Shown here: piece after piece, positions 34,493 through 42,551 of the stretch
Position numbering within the stretch: the first letter of the stretch is position 1
How the letters are laid out: each line of letters opens with the position of its first letter
Assembly: GCF_009915155.1 (NCBI RefSeq)
Contig: NZ_JAABLM010000013.1
Coordinates: 1-64,000 of the forward strand
Direction of reading: 5' to 3'
Length of the DNA stretch: 64,000 nucleotides
Source: Flavobacterium ichthyis
GTDB lineage: Bacteria; Bacteroidota; Bacteroidia; Flavobacteriales; Flavobacteriaceae
Made by a program: the position numbers and the translations under genes
Notes under the pieces: model-generated
What the model saw: the letters and a program-made list of their open reading frames with translations, nothing else
The model's database searches: none
What the model was told of the DNA's origin: nothing

Positions 34493-36259
34493 ATGTCTGA
34501 ACAAACAAAAACACAAGCGGAATTTTTAGAGAGCTTTAACTGGCACAACTTTCAAGAAGGGATTGATGCTGTAGATGAAAAAAACTTGCAAGAGTTTGAA
34601 GATATGGTTGCCAAAACCTTTATCTCAACTGATCAAGAAGAAGTAGTTGAAGGTGTGGTAGTTAGAATTACTGACAGAGATGCAATTGTTGATATCAATG
34701 CAAAATCTGAAGGTGTAATTTCTTTAAACGAATTCCGTTACAACCCGAACCTTAAAGTAGGTGACAAAGTAGAAGTATTAATTGATGTTCGTGAGGACAA
34801 AACAGGTCAATTGGTTCTTTCTCACAGAAAAGCACGTACTATTAAAGCTTGGGACAGAGTTATTGCAGCTAACGAAACTGGAGAAATCGTAAACGGTTTT
34901 GTGAAATGCAGAACTAAAGGTGGTATGATCGTTGACGTTTTTGGTATTGAAGCTTTCTTGCCAGGATCTCAAATTGATGTGAAACCAATCAGAGATTACG
35001 ATCAGTATGTAAACAAAATGATGGAGTTCAAAGTTGTGAAAATTAACCACGAATTCAAAAACGTTGTTGTTTCGCACAAAGCGCTTATCGAAGCTGATAT
35101 TGAAGTACAGAAAAAAGAAATCATTGGTCAATTAGAAAAAGGACAAGTATTAGAAGGTGTTGTGAAAAACATTACTTCTTACGGTGTGTTCATTGATCTT
35201 GGAGGTGTTGACGGATTAATCCATATTACGGATCTTTCTTGGTCAAGAATTAACCATCCAAGTGAAGTTCTTGAGTTAGACCAAAAGTTAAATGTTGTAA
35301 TCCTTGATTTCGATGATGAGAAAACAAGAATCCAACTTGGTCTTAAACAATTGAACGCTCATCCTTGGGATGCTTTGAGCTCTGACTTAAAAGTGGGTGA
35401 CAAAGTAAAAGGTAAAGTAGTGGTAATTGCTGATTACGGTGCTTTCATCGAGGTTGCTGAAGGTGTGGAAGGTTTAATCCACGTTTCTGAAATGTCTTGG
35501 TCAACTCATTTGAGAAGTGCACAAGATTTCGTAAAAGTGGGTGACGAAGTTGAAGCGGTTGTATTAACACTTGATAGAGATGAAAGAAAAATGTCTCTTG
35601 GTATTAAACAATTAACTCAAGATCCTTGGACTGACATTACTGCGAAATATCCAGTAGGTTCTAAACACACAGGAATCGTGAGAAACTTTACAAACTTTGG
35701 TGTATTTGTAGAATTAGAAGAAGGAATCGACGGATTAATCTATATTTCTGACCTTTCTTGGACTAAGAAAATCAAACATCCATCAGAATTTGTAAATGTT
35801 GGAGAAAAACTTGACGTAGTGGTATTAGAGTTAGATGTTGATGGACGTAAATTATCTTTAGGTCACAAACAAACAACTGCAAACCCTTGGGATAAATACG
35901 AAGATGCTTTCGCTGTGGGAACAATCCACAATGGAGAAATCTCTGAAATTGTTGACAAAGGTGCAACTGTAGAGTTTGGTGACGATATCGTTGCTTTCAT
36001 CCCAACGCGTCATCTTGAAAAAGAAGACGGTAAAAAATTGAAAAAAGGCGATACTGCTGATTTCAAAGTAATCGAATTCAACAAAGAATTTAAAAGAGTG
36101 GTAGCTTCTCACACTGCTATTTTCCGTGAGGAAGAAGAGAAAAACGTGAAAGCTGCAGAAAACAATGCTTCTTCTAACAATGCTACTGCATCCACTTTAG
36201 GAGATAACAATGACATTCTTGCTGAATTGAAAGCTAAAATGGAAAAAGGAGGAAACTAA
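34493..36259 (+). CDS. rpsA: 30S ribosomal protein S1
   Basis: A 588-residue mRNA-binding ribosomal protein made of six S1 (OB-fold) repeats. The strongest ones contain GVVKNITSYGVFIDLGGVDGLIHITDLSW, KVVVIADYGAFIEVAEGVEGLIHVSEMSW and GIVRNFTNFGVFVELEEGIDGLIYISDLSW, between about residues 210 and 435. The ATG at 34493 gives the conserved N-terminus MSEQTKTQAEFLESFNWHNF; the frame could extend 16 codons to 34445, but that sequence is not part of the family. It has a strong promoter, a leader of about 125 nt and a terminator. Confidence 0.95.
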   Translation: MSEQTKTQAEFLESFNWHNFQEGIDAVDEKNLQEFEDMVAKTFISTDQEEVVEGVVVRITDRDAIVDINAKSEGVISLNEFRYNPNLKVGDKVEVLIDVREDKTGQLVLSHRKARTIKAWDRVIAANETGEIVNGFVKCRTKGGMIVDVFGIEAFLPGSQIDVKPIRDYDQYVNKMMEFKVVKINHEFKNVVVSHKALIEADIEVQKKEIIGQLEKGQVLEGVVKNITSYGVFIDLGGVDGLIHITDLSWSRINHPSEVLELDQKLNVVILDFDDEKTRIQLGLKQLNAHPWDALSSDLKVGDKVKGKVVVIADYGAFIEVAEGVEGLIHVSEMSWSTHLRSAQDFVKVGDEVEAVVLTLDRDERKMSLGIKQLTQDPWTDITAKYPVGSKHTGIVRNFTNFGVFVELEEGIDGLIYISDLSWTKKIKHPSEFVNVGEKLDVVVLELDVDGRKLSLGHKQTTANPWDKYEDAFAVGTIHNGEISEIVDKGATVEFGDDIVAFIPTRHLEKEDGKKLKKGDTADFKVIEFNKEFKRVVASHTAIFREEEEKNVKAAENNASSNNATASTLGDNNDILAELKAKMEKGGN

Positions 36260-36278
36260 TTCCAAATTTTAAAATAAG

Positions 36279-36310
36279 AAAACCCGCTCCAATTTGGTAG
36301 CGGGTTTTTT
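36279..36310. terminator. Terminator between rpsA and the convergent T9SS cargo gene
   Basis: AAAACCCGCT (36279-36288) pairs with AGCGGGTTTT (36299-36308), 10-nt loop. Flanking A- and T-runs allow use on both strands. Confidence 0.9.
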
Positions 36311-36331
36311 ATTTAAGTGTTTTTTCGAAAA

Positions 36332-37033
36332 TTATTTCTTGATAAATTTCTTCGTTTCTTTCCCATTTGAAAAAACAATTTCCAAATAATACATGCCTGA
36401 ATTCAAAATCGAAACATCAATATTTTCAGGCACTGAAGCATGTTTTTGGGTTGCAATAATTTGTCCTAACTTATTATAAATCGTCACCTGAACATCTTTT
36501 AAATTTTCATTCGCTTTTATCGAAATAAAATTTTCAGCCGGATTTGGTGCCAAAGAAAATGCGGTTTTGTTGAACTCTTCTGTTGACATTGCTTGCGGTC
36601 GGTAAATCGCTTGACTACCCGATGATGGTGAAGTTAAATAAAGGGAGGGAGAATCTCCTAAATAAATTATTGAGTAATTAAGTCCAGTAGAAATGTTACT
36701 GCCAAAAAAACTGCTGTACCAAAGATCAAAAAGATTGTTGTCATGATCATTGCAACTGGTTAGAGTGGAAATAACTCCAGTATATGTCAATGTCGATCCA
36801 GAGAAAACAACACCTTGAATATAATTGTCGTTGCAGATATTTGTTGCAATTGTTGGACTATTTAAACTTTCAATGGTCAACATCGTCTCACGACCTATTT
36901 CTGATAGTGCAGGTGCAGGTTCATATTGGCCATTTTCAAATTTATGCGTTAAATACCAAGTTCGCACCAAATTCGGGTCCTGACTAAAGCTTTTGAAACT
37001 AAATAAAGTAAATAGGAGTAAAAATTTTTTCAT
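36332..37033 (-). CDS. Secreted protein with a T9SS type A sorting domain
   Basis: A 233-residue exported protein with an N-terminal signal peptide (KKFLLLFTLFSFKSFSQ) and, in the last 75 residues, the T9SS type A sorting domain (SLAPNPAENFISIKANE, IYNKLGQIIATQ, LNSGMYYLEIV and KKFIKK). This domain directs export through the type IX system; the window's porQ belongs to that machinery. The middle 150 residues are unlike any family I recognise. The ATG at 37033 is the natural start before the signal peptide; one six codons earlier is possible. Confidence 0.85.
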   Translation of the reverse strand: MKKFLLLFTLFSFKSFSQDPNLVRTWYLTHKFENGQYEPAPALSEIGRETMLTIESLNSPTIATNICNDNYIQGVVFSGSTLTYTGVISTLTSCNDHDNNLFDLWYSSFFGSNISTGLNYSIIYLGDSPSLYLTSPSSGSQAIYRPQAMSTEEFNKTAFSLAPNPAENFISIKANENLKDVQVTIYNKLGQIIATQKHASVPENIDVSILNSGMYYLEIVFSNGKETKKFIKK

Positions 37034-37153
37034 GTTATTGTGTTTTCTCAAATGTAGTTAATTTATATGAGACAAAATTTATTAATTCAAATTTCCTAAA
37101 ATTTCCTTAAATAATGACTGAATTTGTATATTTGAAACGAAAAATTTTTCACG

Positions 37154-37990
37154 ATGAATACAACTAATGCCACTACCGAAACCGTTTGCTTAAACTGTCA
37201 AAATGTTATTTCAGAAAATTTCTGTGGTAATTGCGGGCAAAAAAAATTCAAACGAATCGACAAAAAATACCTTACCGATGAAATGCAGTATTTACTTTTG
37301 CATACCAATAAAGGTTTCTTTTATTCGTTAAAAAATCTTCTGAAAAATCCCGGTAAAACTGCTCGAAATTTTATCGAAGGTAATCGAGTAAATCATTACA
37401 AACCCATCCTAATGGCTTTTGTTTTGAGTACCATTTCGGCATTTGTTTCGTTAAAAATAATTGGACTCAACGATAAAATGTTAGCAATATTTTCACAAGA
37501 TACTAATATTGCTAAAAATAAATTTGCTTCAGAATTAATGATCGAAGTCATGGCATTTGTAAGTGCCTACAATTCATTTATTATGTTAGCTTTGATTCCT
37601 ATATTATCAATCGCTACAACGGTTGCCTTTATAAATTGGGGAAATAATTATTATGAACATGTCGTGATGGGGGCATTTATTTCGTCTCTCTATACGGTTT
37701 CTAGTCTTGTGATTATTTATCCCTTAATGTATATTTTTAGAGATGATTTACCAACGCTTCAATTAATTTCAATGGCATCATCTCTACTTGTAATTCCTTT
37801 GTTAATCTGGTTTTTTTCTGGATTTTATCGGGAAAAATCGGTAGGACAAGTTATCCTACGTGTATTATTTTTTGTAGTGATTTGTTTGGCATTATTTATC
37901 GTGATCGAAATAATTGCAATTGTAGGTTTGCTCCTTTTTAAAGGTCCGGAAATTATGGAAATATCTCAAGAGGCAATTCCTAAAAAATAA
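37154..37990 (+). CDS. DUF3667 family membrane protein with zinc ribbon
   Basis: A 278-residue protein. An N-terminal zinc ribbon (CLNC at residues 12-15 and CGNC at 24-27) is followed by a basic linker and the DUF3667 signature (KGFFYSLKNLLKNPGKTARNFIEGNR), then about five hydrophobic segments. DUF3667 proteins are common in Bacteroidota and have no known function. It stands alone between a divergent T9SS cargo gene and a secreted protein gene. The assignment is confident at family level only. Confidence 0.82.
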   Translation: MNTTNATTETVCLNCQNVISENFCGNCGQKKFKRIDKKYLTDEMQYLLLHTNKGFFYSLKNLLKNPGKTARNFIEGNRVNHYKPILMAFVLSTISAFVSLKIIGLNDKMLAIFSQDTNIAKNKFASELMIEVMAFVSAYNSFIMLALIPILSIATTVAFINWGNNYYEHVVMGAFISSLYTVSSLVIIYPLMYIFRDDLPTLQLISMASSLLVIPLLIWFFSGFYREKSVGQVILRVLFFVVICLALFIVIEIIAIVGLLLFKGPEIMEISQEAIPKK

Positions 37991-38049
37991 AATTTAACAA
38001 AGTGATTGATAATTTTTTAGTAATTTTTCGTTTTTAAAAGAAAGAGAAT

Positions 38050-38682
38050 ATGAAAAAAACTATTTTTCTACTGTGTTTATCAATGGCAACAACTACAGTT
38101 TTTGCTCAAAAAAAAGGAACAAAAAAAGCAGTTTCAAGAGCAACCTCTAATACAATTTTGGCAAAATCAGGCGAAGCTTCGGTACAAGTTTCAAAAGATT
38201 TTTTTTATTTTTCAAATAATGGAAAAGATACCATCGGCATTAAAAAAGTTTCTGCAGCTACTCTCCCGAAAGATTGTGCAATCAAGCCATTTACCGCCAA
38301 AGGTGTTTCTCTGTACCAAATTACTTGGGCTGAAGAAACCACCACCAAAACCGATTTAAAAACGGAGATTAGAAATTCTATTTTTTCCCATATTATTAAT
38401 CCGGCCACTAAAGAAAAATTATTTTCTAGTGAAAGCATTACAACTCATATTACCGAAAAAGTTTTTTTAGATAAATTGAAAAATGCGAGCGAAACCCAAC
38501 AACGCATTAGAAGAGAAGGTTTTGAATTAGAAGTTACCGCAGATGGTGATTTAATTCAGAAAAATAAAACCCAACAAAACAATTTTGTGTTTAGTGAAAC
38601 CGATAAAAAATACGTTTCCGGAAAAACAACGAGTGTTTCCAATGCAAAACCAAAGCCAACAGCCAAAAAGAATAAGGCTTAA
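38050..38682 (+). CDS. Secreted hypothetical protein, 210 residues
   Basis: The N-terminus is a signal peptide (KKTIFLLCLSMATTTVFAQ), then a Lys-rich stretch, a central region of about 130 residues that is unlike any family I recognise, and a Lys/Pro-rich tail (KPKPTAKKNKA). It lies 59 bp after the DUF3667 gene on the same strand and is followed by a strong terminator, so the two may form an operon. The protein is basic overall, which suits a periplasmic or surface protein interacting with polyanions, but that is only composition. Confidence 0.6.
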   Translation: MKKTIFLLCLSMATTTVFAQKKGTKKAVSRATSNTILAKSGEASVQVSKDFFYFSNNGKDTIGIKKVSAATLPKDCAIKPFTAKGVSLYQITWAEETTTKTDLKTEIRNSIFSHIINPATKEKLFSSESITTHITEKVFLDKLKNASETQQRIRREGFELEVTADGDLIQKNKTQQNNFVFSETDKKYVSGKTTSVSNAKPKPTAKKNKA

Positions 38683-38700
38683 AAAATAAATTCAAACAAA

Positions 38701-38738
38701 AAATCCGCTAAAGAACGCATCTTCAGCGGATTTTTTAT
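38701..38738 (+). terminator. Terminator after the secreted hypothetical protein
   Basis: AAATCCGCT (38701-38709) pairs with AGCGGATTT (38725-38733), followed by a T-run. Confidence 0.88.
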
Positions 38739-38772
38739 TTGAATAAATTTTGAAAAAAATAATTTGCTAAAA

Positions 38773-39840
38773 TTATTCTGTAACTTTTATTTCAAACATT
38801 TTATTCCATTTTTTTCCAGTAACAAAAAGTGTTTTAGTTTTAGGATTGTAAGCCAAACCGTTCAAAACATCATTTGCTGGATCATGACCTATCATATTTA
38901 CTTTAGTTTTTAAATCCCGAAGGTCTAAAATTCCTTCAACCATGCCCGTTTTTGGATCGATTACGGCAACGGCGTCTTTTTGGTAAACATTTCCATAAAT
39001 TTTACCTTCTACCCATTCTAATTCATTGACAGCAGTAATTTTGTTCGCTTCAGAATAAACATTCAAGTGCGAAACCTGCTTCATATTTATTGGATTTAAG
39101 ACCCAAATTTTCTCAGAACCGTCAGATTGATAAATATTTGTTCCATCGTTACAAAGCCCCCAACCTTCAATTTTTTTGAAATACTGAAACGTTTCCAAAC
39201 GCTTTAAATTGTTAGCATCATAAATAAAACCAACATTTTCACGCCAGGTAAGTTGGTAAATTTTATTGTTTAAAACCGTAATTCCTTCGCCAAAAAAATT
39301 TCCTTCAACGTCAACTGATTTGTAGATATTTCCCGTTTTATAATCGGTTTTCAACAACTTTGAAGAACCATATTGGCCCGTTCCTTCAATTAAAGTATCC
39401 CGGTAAAACTCCAAACCTTGAGTATATGAGGTTTCGCTGTGAGGATACGTGTTGACAATGGTATATTTCAAAAGTTTTGGTTTTACCGAAGAGATGACTT
39501 CAATTCTAGCATCCGTTTCAACATTTTCACCTTCGTAAAAAACCAAAGCTTTCACCGGATGATAACCAGGCAAAAGTTCGTTAGAAAGCGCTACATTTAA
39601 TTTTTCGTTGCCTTTTACAGCGCCAATTCTTTTTTCAGAAATATAATATACTACCGAATCAATTGACTTGTTTTGATCGTTCTTTACCAGTAAACTAATG
39701 TTTTCAGCGGGTTTATAGTTGGCTTTTAAGCCTGTTGGATCAATTAAAAAAAGATTTTTTTTGTCTGCCTCACTATCGCCACAAGCAATGGTTGCAGTAG
39801 CTAACAAAATGAGGGATAATAAGTTATGTTTTTTCATCAT
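38773..39840 (-). CDS. Glutaminyl-peptide cyclotransferase, lipoprotein
   Basis: A 355-residue exported enzyme with a lipobox (ATATIAC, Cys near residue 20). The C-terminal 250 residues have the beta-propeller sequence of the plant/bacterial-type glutaminyl cyclase (TYPHSETSYTQGLEFYRDTLIEGTGQYG, ELEWVEGKIYGNVY, VLNGLAYNPKTKTLFVTGKKW). It converts N-terminal Gln to pyroglutamate. Pyroglutamate formation is common on exported Bacteroidota proteins whose signal peptides end before Gln, such as those here (SFSQ, SEAFSQ, VFAQ). The Met at 39840 (or the next, 39837) starts the lipoprotein signal. It is divergent from the SRP RNA. Confidence 0.87.
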   Translation of the reverse strand: MMKKHNLLSLILLATATIACGDSEADKKNLFLIDPTGLKANYKPAENISLLVKNDQNKSIDSVVYYISEKRIGAVKGNEKLNVALSNELLPGYHPVKALVFYEGENVETDARIEVISSVKPKLLKYTIVNTYPHSETSYTQGLEFYRDTLIEGTGQYGSSKLLKTDYKTGNIYKSVDVEGNFFGEGITVLNNKIYQLTWRENVGFIYDANNLKRLETFQYFKKIEGWGLCNDGTNIYQSDGSEKIWVLNPINMKQVSHLNVYSEANKITAVNELEWVEGKIYGNVYQKDAVAVIDPKTGMVEGILDLRDLKTKVNMIGHDPANDVLNGLAYNPKTKTLFVTGKKWNKMFEIKVTE

Positions 39841-39892
39841 TGAAAATTTATCTATCACAATATACAATCTAAATCTTAAACAAAAAATGTCC

Positions 39893-39922
39893 TTGCAAAA
39901 ATATAAAATCTTTGTATATTTG
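39893..39922 (+). promoter_or_regulatory. Promoter of the SRP RNA gene
   Basis: TTG at 39893-39895 and TATATTTG at 39915-39922, with exactly 19 bp between them, is an ideal Bacteroidota promoter. The predicted RNA 5' end near 39928 lies 6 bp downstream. Confidence 0.85.
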
Positions 39923-39927
39923 CACCC

Positions 39928-40029
39928 GGCAAGTCCTACACGACCAGCTCCTGCAGAATCCCCCAGGGTGGGAACGCAGCAAGGGTACGCGGTTGTAGCG
40001 GTGCGATGTAGGTCGCTTGCCTTTTTTTT
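39928..40029 (+). ncRNA. ffs: Signal recognition particle RNA, small (4.5S-type)
   Basis: A 94-nt core from GGCAAG (39928) to CTTGCC (40021), whose ends pair, followed by a T-run to 40029. The hallmark SRP loop GGTGGGAACGCAGCAAGGG lies at 39967-39985 and the paired CAGGGTGGGA region matches helix 8 where Ffh binds. No Alu domain is present, so it is the short bacterial form. It guides ribosomes making membrane and secreted proteins to the Sec translocon with Ffh (gene not in window). The promoter fits precisely, which fixes the strand and start. Confidence 0.93.
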
Positions 40030-40055
40030 AGAAATTATTTTTACTCTATATAACG

Positions 40056-40087
40056 AAGTCTTTTGGTTTTTTCCAAAAGACTTTTTT
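40056..40087 (+). terminator. Second hairpin downstream of the SRP RNA
   Basis: AAGTCTTTTGG (40056-40066) pairs with CCAAAAGACTT (40073-40083) around a TTTTTT loop, followed by TTTT. It is a back-up terminator for ffs; it also separates it from the convergent DUF4159 gene. Confidence 0.8.
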
Positions 40088-40730
40088 AATTCATAAATAC
40101 GTATTGCATTAAATTTGCCCCCATTTTTAGGGCTTTTTCACGAACTTCTTTCGGATCATTATGTACTTCAGCGTCTTCCCAACCATCGCCTAAATCGGTT
40201 TCATAAGTGTACAACAACACCAATCTATTGTCAATAAAAATTCCTAAAGCTTGGGGTTTTTTATTGTCGTGTTCATGAATTTTTGGAACACCTAAAGGAA
40301 AAGAATAAGGCTTTTGGAAAATCGCATGTGTTGCCGGAATTTCTGCCAAGCTGTTGTTTGGAAAAATTTTTTGTAATTCTTTTCTTATATATTGATCCAT
40401 TCCATAATTGTCGTCAATGTGCAAAAATCCACCGGAAAGTAAATAATTTCTTAGATTTTGAATTTCTCTATCATTAAAAACAACGTTTCCATGACCAGTC
40501 ATGTGAACAAATGGATAAGAAAATAAATCTGGGCTGGATGGTTCTACCGTAGCTGGTTTTAAATTTATTTTAGTTTTGATATTGGCGTTGCAAAATTTAA
40601 TTAAATTAGGCAAAGCAGTAGGATTTCCATACCAATCACCACCTCCGTTATATTTCAGTAAGGCAATTTCTTGAGCGAATCCGCTGAAAGTAAATCCAAA
40701 AATAAAAGCAAAAGAAAGAATTTTTTTCAT
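40086..40730 (-). CDS. DUF4159 family exported protein
   Basis: A 214-residue protein with a cleavable signal peptide (KKILSFAFIFGFTFSGFAQ). The body matches DUF4159, a family with a class I glutamine amidotransferase-like fold of unknown function: FVHMTGHGNVVFNDREIQNLRNYLLSGGFLHIDDNYGMD. The His and Asp residues in that block look conserved. It is followed by no gene on its strand; rsmE lies 2 bp upstream, so rsmE, tsaD and this gene form one minus-strand unit. Its role remains unknown. Confidence 0.82.
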   Translation of the reverse strand: MKKILSFAFIFGFTFSGFAQEIALLKYNGGGDWYGNPTALPNLIKFCNANIKTKINLKPATVEPSSPDLFSYPFVHMTGHGNVVFNDREIQNLRNYLLSGGFLHIDDNYGMDQYIRKELQKIFPNNSLAEIPATHAIFQKPYSFPLGVPKIHEHDNKKPQALGIFIDNRLVLLYTYETDLGDGWEDAEVHNDPKEVREKALKMGANLMQYVFMN

Positions 40731-40732
40731 CT

Positions 40733-41437
40733 TTATTGATTTATAAAAACCACGCTATGACATGCCACTACTGCTGCGGTTTCAGTTCGTAATCTCGTGT
40801 TTCCAAGCGTAACAGGCTGGTAATTTTTTTCAATAGCTAATTTAATTTCTTTTGAAGAAAAATCACCTTCCGGACCAATTAAAATCACCACGTCTTCATT
40901 TTTTTGAATTGTTTCTTTCAAAGATTTTTTATCAGTTTCTTCACAATGGGCAATAAATTTTTGACCAGTTTTTTCTTTTTTGATGAATTCCGAAAAAGAA
41001 ACTGCCGGATTTAATTTGGGTAAAAAATAATGCAAAGATTGTTTTGCTGCAGACACAATAATTTTCTCAAAACGATCATTTTTAATCACTTTTCGCTCCG
41101 AGTTTTCGCAAATTATTGGGGTAATTTCGCTTATGCCAATTTCAGTTACTTTTTCTAAAAACCATTCGAAACGGTCGTTCATTTTGGTTGGAGCAACTGC
41201 TAAATGCAAATTAAATTTTGGAGCGTCTTGTTTTTCAAAACTAATGATTTTTACCTGACATTTTGAATCAGAATCTAAAATAATTTCAGTTTTAAATAAA
41301 AAACCTAAACCATTAGAAACAAGTAAATTATCACCGTTTTTTTTACGTAAAACTTTAATAATGTGTTTGCTTTCTTCCTTATCAAAAAAGAACGTTTCGG
41401 TTTCAGTCGAAATATTTTGGTTGTAAAAAAGTTGCAT
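40733..41437 (-). CDS. rsmE: 16S rRNA (uracil-1498-N3)-methyltransferase
   Basis: A 234-residue SPOUT-fold methyltransferase that methylates U1498 of 16S rRNA. The N-terminal PUA-like part (residues 1-70) carries EESKHIIKVLRKKNGD, and the C-terminal knot has the SAM-binding motifs VILIGPEGDFSSKE and VTLGNTRLRTETAAVVA. The length is normal. It starts 3 bp after the tsaD stop and ends 2 bp before DUF4159, so it is co-transcribed. Identification is secure. Confidence 0.95.
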   Translation of the reverse strand: MQLFYNQNISTETETFFFDKEESKHIIKVLRKKNGDNLLVSNGLGFLFKTEIILDSDSKCQVKIISFEKQDAPKFNLHLAVAPTKMNDRFEWFLEKVTEIGISEITPIICENSERKVIKNDRFEKIIVSAAKQSLHYFLPKLNPAVSFSEFIKKEKTGQKFIAHCEETDKKSLKETIQKNEDVVILIGPEGDFSSKEIKLAIEKNYQPVTLGNTRLRTETAAVVACHSVVFINQ

Positions 41438-41440
41438 AAT

Positions 41441-42463
41441 TTAGAATTCAATTCTGGCTTTTGCGGTTACCGCGTGATTTTCAAATTTCCCTGACAAAAA
41501 TTTGTGATATCCTACGATTCCAATCATTGCGGCATTATCTGTTGTGTATTCAAATTTCGGAATAAAAGTTTGCCATCCGTGTTTTTTTTCGGCACTTTTT
41601 AGCGTTTCTCTAATCCCGGAATTTGCCGAAACACCACCGCCAATTGCCACTTGTTTAATTCCGGTTTCGGTAACAGCTAATTTCAATTTGTCCATCAAAA
41701 TTTCAACTATTGTATGCTGAATTGACGCACAAATGTCTGCTAAATTTTCTTCAATAAAATTAGGATTTTCAGCTACATTTTTTTGAACAAAATATAAAAT
41801 CGCCGTTTTTAATCCTGAAAAGCTAAAGTTTAGTCCCTGAACTTTTGGTTTGGTAAATTTGTAAGCTTTTGGATTTCCTTCTTTTGCAAATTTGTCAATC
41901 AAAGGACCGCCAGGATAGGGAAGCCCCAAAATTTTTGCGCTTTTATCGAAAGCTTCTCCAACGGCATCATCAGTAGTTTCGCCAATAATTTCCATATTAA
42001 AAAAATCATTCACTTTTACAATTTGTGTATGTCCGCCACTAATTGTCATCGCTAAAAAAGGAAAATTTGGTTTATCGTAGCCATCTTCGTCAATAAAATG
42101 AGCTAAAATATGAGCATGCATATGGTTCACGGCAATCAATGGAATATTTAATGCGTAAGCCAAAGACTTTGAAAATGAGCTACCTACGAGAAGTGATCCC
42201 ATTAATCCAGGACCTTGTGTAAAAGCTATTGCATTTAACTGTTTTTTGTCGATATTTGCTTTGCGTATCGCCATCTCCACAACAGGAACAATATTCTGTT
42301 GATGAGCTCGTGAGGCAAGTTCGGGAATAACGCCACCAAATTCGCTGTGTATTTTTTGGTTAGCTACAACATTTGATAACACTTTTCCGTTTTGCAAAAC
42401 AGCAGCAGCAGTGTCATCACAGGAGCTTTCGATTGCTAAAAGATAGATTGGCTCGTTTGCCAT
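41441..42463 (-). CDS. tsaD: tRNA N6-adenosine threonylcarbamoyltransferase
   Basis: A 340-residue Kae1/Qri7-family enzyme that completes t6A37 synthesis on tRNAs reading ANN codons, with TsaB and TsaE (not in window). Metal-binding motif HMHAHILAHF (about residues 110-119), SGGHTQIV (about 143-150) and GGVSANSGIR are all present; N-terminal ESSCDDTAAAVL is the ATPase phosphate-1 loop. It is first in a minus-strand unit tsaD-rsmE-DUF4159 and is divergent from the TamB-like gene. A TATTTTTG promoter element lies upstream (42494-42501). Confidence 0.96.
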   Translation of the reverse strand: MANEPIYLLAIESSCDDTAAAVLQNGKVLSNVVANQKIHSEFGGVIPELASRAHQQNIVPVVEMAIRKANIDKKQLNAIAFTQGPGLMGSLLVGSSFSKSLAYALNIPLIAVNHMHAHILAHFIDEDGYDKPNFPFLAMTISGGHTQIVKVNDFFNMEIIGETTDDAVGEAFDKSAKILGLPYPGGPLIDKFAKEGNPKAYKFTKPKVQGLNFSFSGLKTAILYFVQKNVAENPNFIEENLADICASIQHTIVEILMDKLKLAVTETGIKQVAIGGGVSANSGIRETLKSAEKKHGWQTFIPKFEYTTDNAAMIGIVGYHKFLSGKFENHAVTAKARIEF

Positions 42464-42493
42464 TTTTACGCAAATTTTTAATTTTATAGGTTA

Positions 42494-42501
42494 CAAAAAT
42501 A
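42494..42501 (-). promoter_or_regulatory. Probable -7 element of the tsaD promoter
   Basis: The minus strand reads TATTTTTG, an exact TAnnTTTG match, 31-38 bp before the tsaD ATG. A TTG is seen 16 bp upstream of it. Confidence 0.5.
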
Positions 42502-42551
42502 AAACAATTAAGGGTATCAAAAAATTTAAAAAAATAGTATTTCGCATCCTT

